A DNA stretch of 43,208 nucleotides, taken from a virus. This document shows positions 1-7,598 of this stretch, one piece after another. Within the stretch, counting starts at the first letter, position 1. Each line of letters begins with the position of its first letter. The stretch covers positions 1-43,208 of the IMG/VR virus record IMGVR_UViG_3300025162_000083, one strand, 5' to 3'. The position numbers were made by a program, and so were the translations under genes. Below the pieces are notes generated by a model that ran no database searches, was not told where the DNA came from, and saw only the letters and a list, made by a program, of their open reading frames with translations.

Positions 1-127
1 CCGCACGTCCCAGATACACGCCGGGGGGTTCGTGGTGTCGATGAACACCGGCTCGATGGTGACGGTCTCGCGCTCGCAGCCCTCGTAGGTCCGGGCCGTG
101 CTGTTGTATGCCAGCACCGTGGCGGAG
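1..127. repeat. Terminal direct repeat, left copy (circular assembly overlap)
   Basis: These 127 bases are identical to 43082-43208. The reading frame of the tail gene 42500-43081/1-246 continues without a break across the join. This is what an assembler leaves when a circular (or circularly permuted) molecule is cut at an arbitrary point. The length of 127 matches a common maximum k-mer, so the repeat is more likely an assembly overlap than a biological terminal repeat. Confidence 0.95.
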
Positions 128-246
128 TAGGAACTCGACTCGTGCAGAAGCTGGTACAGGAACTCAGCGGCCGTGACCGTGCCGTCCTTGTCCACCGTGA
201 TCCTGCGGCTTTCGATCTTCTCATTCAGAACAGGCGATACCGCCAT
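1..246 (-). CDS. Distal tail protein, N-terminal part (gene continues at 43081-42500)
   Basis: This is the 5' end of a 275-residue protein whose rest lies at 42500-43081 once the circle is closed. The ATG at 246 follows GGGAG about 8 bases upstream, and the frame is open through position 1 into the right end of the window. The N-terminus begins MAVSPVLNEKIESRR and is followed by a conserved-looking stretch VDKDGTVTAAEFLY. It sits directly after the tape measure gene (13-base gap), where siphoviruses encode distal tail proteins. I recognise no named domain. The tail role is inferred from position only. Confidence 0.75.
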   Translation of the reverse strand, partial: MAVSPVLNEKIESRRITVDKDGTVTAAEFLYQLLHESSSYSATVLAYNSTARTYEGCERETVTIEPVFIDTTNPPACIWDVR

Positions 247-258
247 AGGATGCTCCCG

Positions 259-2241
259 CTATGCAAACGCCGAGTCGGGCTTGTTGCGAACGAGGTCCAC
301 CAGCAGCTTGGTGTTCTTCTGCGTGGCTTCCGTGGCCTTGGCCGTCCGCTCCGGGGCCGTGCCGCCCACCAGCCCCTGCAAGGCGTTGGCGTTGAACGTG
401 CCGGCGGCGGTGACATTCTTGCCCTTGCCGAAGGCCAACTCGTCGCCCATGCCCTCCATGCCCTTCTTGAGCCAATCGAGGCCCTTGCGCTGCTTGCCGG
501 GGGGCTCGGGCGCGTTGGCTTCGGCCATCGCCGCGGCGAGGTCGGCCTTGGCCTTCTTCACTTCCTCTTCGTTGGCCGCGACCTTCAAGTCGTGCGCCGC
601 CTTGATCGCCGCCTGCTGTGCGAGCCCCTCTTTGAGGATGTTGGCTTCGGCGTCCTTGTGGACCTGTTCGGCGCCCTTGTCCATCTTGGCCTTCATCAGG
701 TCGGCCTCGCGCAGGGCGGCGGCGCGGGCGGTTTCGGTGTTCTCGAACTCCGGGGCCGCCTTCAGCCGGGACTCCTGGACCTTCTTGTCCCGCTGCTCGG
801 GGGTAAGGCTGGTGTCCAGGGCGATTTCGATCTCGCGGCCGATCATCTTGGCGGTGGTGCCCAGGTCCTCGAAGAACCCCGTGGTATGCGCCAGCGCCTT
901 GTCCCACAGCGAAGCGCCCCAGTTGATCGCCTTGCTGATCGCCAGAACGCCGTCGTTGACCAAGAGAAGCAGGCCGTGCCATGCCTGGGAGAACGTGATC
1001 TTCAGCCCCGTCCAGAAGCTGCTCCAGAGGTTGTCCAATCCGTCGATGCCCGCGATCCACTCGGCCTTCAGCAGCAGCCACAGCACCTTTGCCGCCGCCG
1101 CGAGATCGCCCTTGGCCAGCGCCTTGCCGATGGCCCCGAACGCGGCCTTGCATTCGTTGGCCAGGGACGTGAACCCCTCGCCGATCCACTGGAGAACGGC
1201 GTCGATGGCCCCGGACGCCTTCAGGATGAACGCGGCCAGGGCGACGAACGCGGTAATGACCAAGCCTACCGGCGACAGCACGAACCCGAGGACGGCCACC
1301 AGCCCGCTCAGGACCGAATGAATGATGCCGACCACCGAGATCAGCACCCCGATCCCCTTGGCGGCGTAGATGAACAACGTGCCGATGGCGACCAGGGCCG
1401 CGCCGGCGGCGATAATGCCGGCCGCCACCTTGAACACGGTGACGATCAACTCCTGATTGGCCTCGATCCAGGCCCGCGCCCGCTGGGCAACGTCCAGGAT
1501 GTACCCGGCCACCTTCATCAGGACGGGGGCCAACGCCGCGCCGATCGTCGCGTAGACCTTCTTCAGGACCACCCAGACCGTCTGCATGGCCCGTTCCAGG
1601 TCGTGCGCGGCCTGGGCGTCGGTGGAACTCATGGTCAGCCCCAGTGCGTCGGCGGCCTGCATGAGTTCGTCGATCCCGGCGGCACCCTTTTCCATCATGG
1701 GCAGGAGCATGGCCCCGCTGCGGCCGAAGATGGACATCGCGGCGGCGGCCCGCTCGGTCGGGTTCTTGATCTTGCTGATCCGGTCGGCGACGGCCTTGAA
1801 CTGCTGCTCGGGATTGAGGCCCTTGATGTCGGCGAAGGTCAGGCCCAGGTTGGACAACTCGTCGCAGGTGGACTTGCCCGACGTGGCTGCCTCGCCCATC
1901 ATCTTCTGCATCTTGAAGAGGGCCTTCTCGAAGTCTTCCACCGACAGGCCCGACATTTGGGCGGCGTAGGAGAGTTGGGACAGGCTCTCGACGCTGATCC
2001 CCGTCCGCTCCGACATGAGCGCCAGCGCGGAACCGGATTCGGCGAATGCCTTGGCCGCGCCGAGCATGGGGGCAATCAGCGCCGCACCGACGCCCACCAG
2101 CTTCATGCCCGACTCGCGGACGCCCGCGCCGAAGGCCGAGAGCTTGGCCTTGGCCTTCTTGAGGCCCGATACGAGCTTGCTGTCGTCAGCGAACAACTCG
2201 ACGAACGCACGGCCTGCCTTGATTGCGCCGGATGTACTCAT
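259..2241 (-). CDS. Phage tail tape measure protein
   Basis: A 660-residue tail length tape measure protein. It lies inside the growing tail tube, sets its length, and is ejected ahead of the DNA. The N-terminus has the usual form: a short basic segment, then KLVGVGAALIAPMLGAAKAF. Residues about 40-60 and 270-360 are long hydrophobic stretches, and the C-terminal third (about 480-590) is Ala/Lys/Glu-rich and probably coiled coil. By the rule of about 0.15 nm per residue, the length suggests a tail of roughly 100 nm (inference). It follows the tail tube and chaperone genes and precedes the distal tail gene, the normal siphovirus order. The start at 2241 has GAGGGAGA upstream. Confidence 0.9.
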   Translation of the reverse strand: MSTSGAIKAGRAFVELFADDSKLVSGLKKAKAKLSAFGAGVRESGMKLVGVGAALIAPMLGAAKAFAESGSALALMSERTGISVESLSQLSYAAQMSGLSVEDFEKALFKMQKMMGEAATSGKSTCDELSNLGLTFADIKGLNPEQQFKAVADRISKIKNPTERAAAAMSIFGRSGAMLLPMMEKGAAGIDELMQAADALGLTMSSTDAQAAHDLERAMQTVWVVLKKVYATIGAALAPVLMKVAGYILDVAQRARAWIEANQELIVTVFKVAAGIIAAGAALVAIGTLFIYAAKGIGVLISVVGIIHSVLSGLVAVLGFVLSPVGLVITAFVALAAFILKASGAIDAVLQWIGEGFTSLANECKAAFGAIGKALAKGDLAAAAKVLWLLLKAEWIAGIDGLDNLWSSFWTGLKITFSQAWHGLLLLVNDGVLAISKAINWGASLWDKALAHTTGFFEDLGTTAKMIGREIEIALDTSLTPEQRDKKVQESRLKAAPEFENTETARAAALREADLMKAKMDKGAEQVHKDAEANILKEGLAQQAAIKAAHDLKVAANEEEVKKAKADLAAAMAEANAPEPPGKQRKGLDWLKKGMEGMGDELAFGKGKNVTAAGTFNANALQGLVGGTAPERTAKATEATQKNTKLLVDLVRNKPDSAFA

Positions 2242-2330
2242 GGCCTATGACATCTCCCTCTTTGCGTTATCCGATTGCATCTGGAGTCGAGCCCACCGAG
2301 AATGCGTCCACTGACCACGGGAGACGGCGA

Positions 2331-2588
2331 ATGGATCAGGTTCTTTGCCCCAAATGCGGGAAGCCCATGTCGTCCGGGTTCATCCACGCGCCGTCTGGCA
2401 TTCAGTGGCGCGAGCCCGGGCAGAAGCCAGGGCTTTGGAATCCAATCTGGCGAGCCATGTCCAACACCCGGTCGATGGCCGGAAAGCTGTTCGGGCGGAA
2501 TTACCGCGAAAACGTCGCGTGGCACTGCGCCGACTGCCAAATGCTGCTCGTGGACCATTCGTGTAGCCTCCCGTCCAAGCGGGCCTAA
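2331..2588 (+). CDS. Small zinc-ribbon protein (DUF6487-like), plus-strand moron
   Basis: An 85-residue protein with CPKCGKPM at residues 5-12 and a second pair CADC near residue 67, giving a two-CxxC zinc ribbon. The spacing and the phrase GFIHAPSGIQW resemble the PF20097/DUF6487 family of small bacterial proteins of unknown function (family match from memory). The ATG at 2331 follows GGGAGA at a good distance. It is one of only two plus-strand genes in the genome and sits between two minus-strand tail genes, facing them. This is the usual sign of a later-acquired cargo gene expressed separately. Its function is unknown. Confidence 0.6.
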   Translation: MDQVLCPKCGKPMSSGFIHAPSGIQWREPGQKPGLWNPIWRAMSNTRSMAGKLFGRNYRENVAWHCADCQMLLVDHSCSLPSKRA

Positions 2589-2597
2589 CGCCGGTCG

Positions 2598-3212
2598 CTA
2601 CGCGACCGAGTTGTACAGCACGCCCAGCGACAGGGTTCCCGCCGTCGTCGTCCCATTGGAAGCCACGACCTTGGCGATCGCGCCGCCGGCCAGCGGATTG
2701 GTGGCCAATCCCGTCCACCAGGACCATGCCTCGCCTGCGGGCAGGGACTTGGCCAGGACGCTCGCCCCGGTCGAACGGAAGTCCGCGAAGGCCGTCTGCG
2801 TGGACTCGATGCCGATCATCAGCACGTCATTGCCGGCGAACGCCGTGATGATCGGAACCTGCTTGGAGACCACGACGGCCGTGGCCAAGGCAGGGAGAGC
2901 ATCCCCCTCGGCGGCTGGCGAGTTGTCGAACGTAATCGCCGTGGCCGTGGCGCCGTCCACCGTGACGCCCCGCCGGCACATAGGCACGTCGTCTACGGTC
3001 CAGTGAACGTCAATCACGTCGTTCTGCACAAGGCCGTGCCCCTCGACCAGGCCGTCCACGCCGCCGGAGGACACCGCACCCGCGATGCCGGCCGGAAGCG
3101 GGACCACCTGGCTGATCTGGCCCTCGGCCGACCGCTCCACCGATGAAAGGAACGAAAGCCCGCCGACCTGGAGGCTGCTGCTGATCTTCGCCGTCTGCAT
3201 GATGTCCGTCAT
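2598..3212 (-). CDS. Putative phage tail protein, unknown family
   Basis: A 204-residue protein between the tail assembly chaperones and the tape measure gene. It is rich in Gly, Ala, Val, Ser and Thr, with alternating hydrophobic residues suggesting a beta-sheet structure, and has no membrane segment or catalytic motif that I can see. The ATG at 3212 has AGGAG about 8 bases upstream. Its gene order suggests a minor tail or decoration protein, but no named family is recognised. Confidence 0.65.
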   Translation of the reverse strand: MTDIMQTAKISSSLQVGGLSFLSSVERSAEGQISQVVPLPAGIAGAVSSGGVDGLVEGHGLVQNDVIDVHWTVDDVPMCRRGVTVDGATATAITFDNSPAAEGDALPALATAVVVSKQVPIITAFAGNDVLMIGIESTQTAFADFRSTGASVLAKSLPAGEAWSWWTGLATNPLAGGAIAKVVASNGTTTAGTLSLGVLYNSVA

Positions 3213-3227
3213 AAGGGTCTCCTGAAG

Positions 3228-3467
3228 CTATGGGTTGGGTTTGTATGCCTTGAACATCTCGCGTAAGTCGCCAATCGTCTCTTCGTTGACCTCGATGGCC
3301 CCTGCCCGGTGCTTGTGCTTCACCATCGGGTTGAACTCGTCGGGCATAAACGGCTGCGGCCGGCGCTTCGGGTCGCGGTTGGCGTTGGCGATCATCGCCG
3401 CCAGCCAGGACGTATGCTGCCAGGACTCCTGCCGCCGGGCCTCGACCATCAGCAGCAACTCCCGCAT
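3228..3467 (-). CDS. Tail assembly chaperone, downstream frame (gpT-like)
   Basis: The distal half of a split tail assembly chaperone. The stretch LTMRELLLMVEARR is followed by a Trp/His segment and then ANRDPKRRPQPFMP, which is typical of gpT-type sequences. The first ATG in frame is at 3467, only 2 bases after the stop of the upstream chaperone gene. The same frame stays open and chaperone-like further upstream (YQVAGIVGVNPGPL), which argues that it is made mostly as a -1 frameshift fusion to the upstream gene. The fused product would bind the tape measure protein during tail assembly. A separate start at 3467 would yield 79 residues. Confidence 0.75.
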   Translation of the reverse strand: MRELLLMVEARRQESWQHTSWLAAMIANANRDPKRRPQPFMPDEFNPMVKHKHRAGAIEVNEETIGDLREMFKAYKPNP

Positions 3468-3469
3468 CG

Positions 3470-3985
3470 TCAGGGGGCCGGGGTTGACTCCGACGATCCC
3501 GGCGACTTGGTAGAGAAGATGCCAGAGCCCAGCAGCATCGTGTCGAACTCCTGGTCGCTCTTCTTCATCGCCGCCTCGATCGCCCGGTCGATCTCCGGGC
3601 TGTCCATCCTGAGCCCGGCGGCCGCCAGCACCTTGCTCTCCAGGGCCTTGATCCTGCTCAGGGCCTTCTGAAGGACCGGCCGGCGGCGGCTCGGGAAAAA
3701 ATCGACCAGTTCCTCCAGGAACGCCGTGGTCGCCAGGTCAATCACGTCCCCGGCCATCGAACGGCCGAAGTCGGCGTCCGACACGCTCTTGGCGTCTGCC
3801 TCGGGCTTGCACAGGCAGAACAGCACGTCGCACAGCAGGATCGGGTCCGAGACCAGGCGGTCGATCAACTTGCCGTTGACCACCTCCAACAGGTCCACCT
3901 CCACCAGCGACTTGACGCGCTTGATGGCGTCCACGTTGATGGCGATGGTCCAGGTCCGGTTGGCGCTGTCAGCAAACGTCTTCAT
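3470..3985 (-). CDS. Tail assembly chaperone, upstream frame (gpG-like)
   Basis: A 171-residue protein starting MKTFADSANRTWTIAINVDA, the usual opening of tail assembly chaperones in planctomycete and proteobacterial siphophages. It follows the tail tube gene and precedes the gpT-like frame. Its last 20 residues or so are Ser/Pro-rich and overlap the open -1 frame. Just before the stop is a GCCCCCTGA run, where a proline tRNA on CCC could slip back one base. With gpT it would chaperone tape-measure assembly and be absent from the virion. The start at 3985 follows AAAGGCG. Confidence 0.8.
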   Translation of the reverse strand: MKTFADSANRTWTIAINVDAIKRVKSLVEVDLLEVVNGKLIDRLVSDPILLCDVLFCLCKPEADAKSVSDADFGRSMAGDVIDLATTAFLEELVDFFPSRRRPVLQKALSRIKALESKVLAAAGLRMDSPEIDRAIEAAMKKSDQEFDTMLLGSGIFSTKSPGSSESTPAP

Positions 3986-3999
3986 GGGTCGCCTTTCTG

Positions 4000-4416
4000 T
4001 TACGCGCCGCCGATCCAGGACGTGAACTCCGCCAGCTTCGCGGTGACGCTGTAGTGGATGGCCTCTTCCAGGCCCTCATTGCGGGTGAAGTTCGTGACGG
4101 AGAATTTGCCCGAAGGCCCTTCGCCGCCCTCGGAGGCCGCCGCCGTCAACACGGACAGCGCGACCGTGGTGCTGTTGAGGAACGCCGACTTGATCGCGGC
4201 GAACCCGGCGTCGCCGGGCTTGTGCTGCATCTGGAACTCGGCCGTGCATTCGCGGAGCGTCGGGGCCGTGGCCCGCCAGCCGCTGTTGGCGCGCGTCGTG
4301 ATGTCGGCCTCGCCCGCCTGCATGGTCAAGGTCACGTCCTTGACGTTGGACAACTCCGACGCGCCGAGCATGATCTTGGCCTTCATGCCCAGGACATACG
4401 TTACGGGATCTGGCAT
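4000..4416 (-). CDS. Phage major tail tube protein
   Basis: A 138-residue protein with the length and beta-rich composition of a tail tube (major tail) subunit. The segment SELSNVKDVTLTMQAGEADI followed by TTRANSGWRA is typical of this family in planctomycete phages. The ATG at 4416 has AGGAG 8 bases upstream. It lies between the tail completion genes and the tail assembly chaperones, exactly where the tube gene is expected. Subunits would polymerise around the tape measure protein to form the non-contractile tube. Confidence 0.8.
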   Translation of the reverse strand: MPDPVTYVLGMKAKIMLGASELSNVKDVTLTMQAGEADITTRANSGWRATAPTLRECTAEFQMQHKPGDAGFAAIKSAFLNSTTVALSVLTAAASEGGEGPSGKFSVTNFTRNEGLEEAIHYSVTAKLAEFTSWIGGA

Positions 4417-4427
4417 TTTCGCATCTC

Positions 4428-4907
4428 CTACTTGATGGATTTTGCCCACAGTGCGGGCAGTTGTTTCTCGGAACTCTGTAGCGCGGGGACCATGAAGGGC
4501 CTCCGCGCGACCTTGTGCTTCGGGTCGGCGCCCTTTTCCAGGATCTCGGGGATCGTCAGCGAGCGCGTGCGGTTGGACGCCGGGCCGATGATGACGCTCC
4601 TGGCCAAGGCGTCGTAGGCGAACAGGATGTACTTCAGGCCAGCGAAGCCGGACTTGACGGGCTCCTGGCCCGCGGCCTTGCGTTTCTTGTTCCGCGCCCG
4701 GCGGACGGCGGCCACGTGGGAATGCGGGGGCGAACCGGCCGACGAGGGGCCGGGGGACTCCTTGATGCTCGAACGGGCCGTGCGCCGGACCTCCGCGCCG
4801 AACCGCGACAGCGCCCGGGCCGTGGCCTGGTCCATCGCCTTGGCGACCTTCTTGTCGTCGAAGAACAGCAGCTTCATCCGCCCGCCGATGGAATTCTCGG
4901 CCATCAT
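4428..4907 (-). CDS. Neck / tail completion protein (HK97 gp10-like)
   Basis: A 159-residue basic protein. An N-terminal helix region (AKAMDQATARALSRFGAEVR) is followed by SIKESPGPSSAGSPPHSH, a pattern typical of HK97 gp10-like minor tail/neck proteins, and a C-terminal RRPFMVPAL. Two adjacent ATGs (4907 and 4904) follow a GAGGGG. The one at 4907 overlaps the preceding stop as ATGA, while the one at 4904 has better spacing, so either may be used. Its position between two other completion genes and the tail tube supports a role at the head-tail interface. Confidence 0.7.
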   Translation of the reverse strand: MMAENSIGGRMKLLFFDDKKVAKAMDQATARALSRFGAEVRRTARSSIKESPGPSSAGSPPHSHVAAVRRARNKKRKAAGQEPVKSGFAGLKYILFAYDALARSVIIGPASNRTRSLTIPEILEKGADPKHKVARRPFMVPALQSSEKQLPALWAKSIK

Positions 4908-5344
4908 GCACCCCTCTCGAACAGGCGGAAGGTCATCGTCAGGACGCCCGTGAAGACCTGCATCGTGGCCAGGTGATCGACCGAGTACACCGGATCGTTC
5001 GCCACGGCGACGCACACGGCGTCGGCCACGCCGATCTTGAGCGCCCGCAGCCGCCAGTGATCGACGATCTCCTGCACCAGGCCCATCATGGCATCGACCT
5101 GGGCGTCGTCCACGGTGTCCAGGTGCTTCTGTACCGTCACATCGACCAGGTAGTCGGTTTGGAAGGTGGCCCGGTCCAGCAGTTCGCTTTGCAGGGCCTT
5201 GGGCACGACGGTCACTGTCGTCGTCGCCAGGTCCTTCAGTTCGTGCCGGGGGACGTACATCCGCTGCGCCTGGAGGGTCTGGCTCCAGAGCGTCCGGCCC
5301 AGGTCGGCGACTACGGCATCCGCAATGTCGATGATTCGCGCCAT
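4904..5344 (-). CDS. Tail terminator / minor tail protein (gpU/gpZ-like position)
   Basis: A 146-residue protein beginning MARIIDIADAVVADL, a typical opening of minor tail or tail completion proteins. It is followed by a beta-strand-rich region (TVTVVPKALQ) and a C-terminal segment ending in TMTFRLFERGA. It overlaps the genes on both sides by a few bases, so translation is probably coupled. The place in the head-to-tail gene order fits a tail terminator that caps the tube. The exact family is not certain. Confidence 0.65.
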   Translation of the reverse strand: MARIIDIADAVVADLGRTLWSQTLQAQRMYVPRHELKDLATTTVTVVPKALQSELLDRATFQTDYLVDVTVQKHLDTVDDAQVDAMMGLVQEIVDHWRLRALKIGVADAVCVAVANDPVYSVDHLATMQVFTGVLTMTFRLFERGA

Positions 5345-5580
5345 CAGCCAAGCATCTCCGTCAGCGTCTGGAACTCAGGGGTGGCCTTGAACTCGTTGAC
5401 GATCTCCAGGGCGTCGTCGGGCTGGCTCTGGAGCAGACCCCGGAACGCCGCCATTGCATCCAGAAGCTGCTGGAGGACCAGGCCCTGGCTCATGGCCGCC
5501 ATCTCCTGCGGCGTCCACGGATTGCCGTCAGACTTCTGGAGGATGCCTTGCGCGGCGGCGATCTTGTCCTGAACGCTCAT
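5344..5580 (-). CDS. Small hypothetical phage protein
   Basis: A 78-residue, mostly helical, acidic protein (MSVQDKIAAAQGILQKSDGN at its start). The ATG at 5580 overlaps the stop of the upstream gene as ATGA, so it is translated by coupling. No Cys, no membrane segment and no motif are seen. It lies inside the head-tail operon and is probably an accessory assembly protein, but nothing more specific can be supported. Confidence 0.65.
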   Translation of the reverse strand: MSVQDKIAAAQGILQKSDGNPWTPQEMAAMSQGLVLQQLLDAMAAFRGLLQSQPDDALEIVNEFKATPEFQTLTEMLG

Positions 5581-6695
5581 GACAGGCTCCTGGCGAAGCC
5601 GTAGGCCCGGCTGCAATCGACGCCGAGGGCCACGATCTCGCGCCGAAGGGGATACACCTTGCCGTAGGTGCCGAACGACGACATCATGCCGGACCAGAGG
5701 GTGATCGTCGGGGCGCTCATCGTGAAGATGGGCACATTGATCGTCGCCACGGTCAGAGTCAGCGTGCCGTAGTTGACCAGGGCGCTGGTGGCGGTGCCAT
5801 TGAGCACCCACCGGTGCGCGGGACCGCCGCCGGTGATCGTACCGTAGTTCAGCAGGGCCGAGCCTGCGCCGAAGGTGATCGGGTTGTCGGCGGCCGAGGC
5901 ATGTTGTGAAAGCGTGACGCCCGCCGGGATCGCCACCGTCTTGCCGGCCGCGATCGTCAGCCCGCCGGCGGGCGCGACCATGCTGGAGCCGAGGATGCCG
6001 TCCTGGTTGAACGTCATCGTACTGGCCGGGTTGCCGGTGTAGCTGAAGGCCCAGCCGGTCGTGTCGGCCGTGCCGTTGAACACCACGACCAAGCCGTTCA
6101 TGCCGCTGCCGAAGGTCTTGGCCCCGCTCGTGCCCGCCGGGAAGGCCCCGCCGAACGTCCAGCTTGAGGCCCCCGAGCCGGAACTGGCGCCGATCGTGAA
6201 CGTGCCCGACGGGACGAAGTTGTTGACCGTGACGCCGACGCCGTTGTTCTCGATGGTCCCGCCGGAGAAAGTCAACGTATCCAGGATTTGGGAGACGGCA
6301 TTCAGCCGGAGGGTGCCGTTGCTGACGTTGACGGTGCAAGTCGCGGGGAACGCCGACGCGACATTGACCATGACGTTGCCGTTCACAACCAGATTCGGCG
6401 GCGCGCTGGAGCCGCTATTGATGATGACGCCACTGGAGGACGACGTGAAGGTCCATGTGGCCCCGGCGGCGTAGGCCATCGTCTTATTGGCGCTGACGGT
6501 CAGCATCGAGCCGGCGTTGTTCAGCGTCAGCGACGACACATTGGTCAGGTTGTGATTGACGGTGATAGCGGCATCCGCCTCGTCCGGGAACTTGTTGCGG
6601 GCCGCCTGCGTTCCGCCGTCATTCCAGGGAGAGGCCGCATTGCCCGAGGGCACCTGCCAGTCGCCGTTCCTGTATGTGTTCCACATGGTCGGCAT
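5577..6695 (-). CDS. Beta-repeat virion protein (possible surface/adhesion protein)
   Basis: A 372-residue protein almost entirely of short Thr/Ser/Asn/Gly/Val strands with repeated turns such as LTFSGGTIENNGVGVTVNNF. This is the composition of right-handed beta-helix or autotransporter-like passenger folds. The first 20 residues (MPTMWNTYRNGDWQVPSGNA) form an aromatic N-terminal cap, and the last 40 residues change to a charged segment that may anchor it. The ATG at 6695 follows GGGAG. Its place among head-tail joining genes rather than at the tail tip is unusual for a receptor-binding protein. A capsid or neck fibre is one possibility (inference). Confidence 0.65.
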   Translation of the reverse strand: MPTMWNTYRNGDWQVPSGNAASPWNDGGTQAARNKFPDEADAAITVNHNLTNVSSLTLNNAGSMLTVSANKTMAYAAGATWTFTSSSSGVIINSGSSAPPNLVVNGNVMVNVASAFPATCTVNVSNGTLRLNAVSQILDTLTFSGGTIENNGVGVTVNNFVPSGTFTIGASSGSGASSWTFGGAFPAGTSGAKTFGSGMNGLVVVFNGTADTTGWAFSYTGNPASTMTFNQDGILGSSMVAPAGGLTIAAGKTVAIPAGVTLSQHASAADNPITFGAGSALLNYGTITGGGPAHRWVLNGTATSALVNYGTLTLTVATINVPIFTMSAPTITLWSGMMSSFGTYGKVYPLRREIVALGVDCSRAYGFARSLS

Positions 6696-6707
6696 GACGA
6701 ACTCCCG

Positions 6708-7085
6708 CTACGTGAAGACCCTGTAGGCGACCCCCTCGCCATTGACGCCGGACTTGACGCAGAGCTTGTTGGCGTCGTCGATCCAGACGATCAGCCCCTC
6801 AAAGTTGGAGGGCATGATCGGGATGGCGCCTTTGGTCGCCAGTGCCTGGCCCGCCGACTCGCCCACGAAACACGGCTTGGTGTTCTGGGGAATGCCGTTG
6901 GCGTCGATGATCGGGCCGATCCAGACGAACCTACAAGGGGTGGACGTGGCCACCAGCGGCTCGGGTGTTGCGGCAGCAGCGGGCTTTTTCACGTCGCCCG
7001 TGAAGCTGGATGCCGCGGGGGCCACCGACAGCGCGCCGGCGGCCGAGACCTCGACACTCGCGGATTGAAGCCATTTCCGTGCCAT
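6708..7085 (-). CDS. Hypothetical virion-region protein
   Basis: A 125-residue protein with an Ala/Ser-rich N-terminal half (MARKWLQSASVEVSAAGALS) and a compact C-terminal half containing PLVATSTPCRFVWIGP and GLIVWIDDANKL. The C-terminal half looks like a small beta domain. It follows the 39-residue membrane peptide and precedes the beta-repeat protein in the head-tail operon. I do not recognise the family. Its neighbours suggest a minor structural protein. Confidence 0.6.
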   Translation of the reverse strand: MARKWLQSASVEVSAAGALSVAPAASSFTGDVKKPAAAATPEPLVATSTPCRFVWIGPIIDANGIPQNTKPCFVGESAGQALATKGAIPIMPSNFEGLIVWIDDANKLCVKSGVNGEGVAYRVFT

Positions 7086-7086
7086 A

Positions 7087-7206
7087 TCAACCTCCCATGC
7101 CCGGCGCGAGGAACCGCCAGGCCGCGCCGATGGCCAGTACCGCCGTCGGGCCGACGAGCAGCCAGATCGCCAGCGGCCAGCGAAGTCGTGTAATGTCGCC
7201 GTGCAT
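7087..7206 (-). CDS. 39-residue single-pass membrane peptide
   Basis: A very short gene: ATG at 7206, TGA at 7087-7089. GAGGA sits about 7 bases upstream, formed by the last codons of the preceding gene. The peptide begins MHGDITRLR, then has one clear membrane segment WPLAIWLLVGPTAVLAIGAA and a short tail WRFLAPGMGG. Tight packing between two genes with a good ribosome binding site argues that it is real. It could be a small holin-like or membrane-active protein, but the position in the head-tail operon does not prove a lysis role. Confidence 0.55.
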   Translation of the reverse strand: MHGDITRLRWPLAIWLLVGPTAVLAIGAAWRFLAPGMGG

Positions 7207-7208
7207 TG

Positions 7209-7586
7209 CTATTCCTCTGCCACCTGCTTGGTATGAATCCTCAGCGCCTTGCGGTACGGGTCGCTATACCGCCACGCCGGCGCGTCGCCCGGCGCCAGGA
7301 CCGCGTACACGAACACCTTGCCGCCGGAGGGCTCGCGGATCTGATCGCCCTCCTGCGGCAGCGTCGCTGCGCCGCCCAGCACGAGGTCCGCGGCCAGAAT
7401 CAGGAAGTCCCGGCTCTCGAACTCCGCCTGGACCGCCGTCTCCGTGTCGATAGTGAAGACCGTGCGGCCAATCGTGGCGGCGACATCCACGCGATTCGCG
7501 CCCCGGCAGTACGTGACCGTCCGCGACAGGTGCTTCCGCCGCTGATCGGCCAGGAACGCTGAGGCGGTTTCCAGAAGGTCGCCCAC
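7209..7586 (-). CDS. Head-tail joining / head completion protein
   Basis: A 125-residue protein starting at a GTG (7586) that has GGAG 7 bases upstream, directly after the decoration protein stop. It opens with MGDLLETASAFLADQRRKHL. The remainder is beta-rich, with a central LAADLVLGGAATLPQEGDQI and a terminal segment YRKALRIHTK. This is the pattern of short gpFII-type head-tail connector proteins in lambda-like gene orders. It would close the portal and receive the tail. The role is assigned by order and general sequence character. Confidence 0.65.
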   Translation of the reverse strand: MGDLLETASAFLADQRRKHLSRTVTYCRGANRVDVAATIGRTVFTIDTETAVQAEFESRDFLILAADLVLGGAATLPQEGDQIREPSGGKVFVYAVLAPGDAPAWRYSDPYRKALRIHTKQVAEE

Positions 7587-7598
7587 GGGACGCTCCGG

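Noticed and set aside
142-2250. Long plus-strand open frame of 702 codons
   Set aside because: It lies antisense to the tape measure gene, is Arg/Gly/His-rich as expected from the complement of high-GC codons, and has no recognisable domain.
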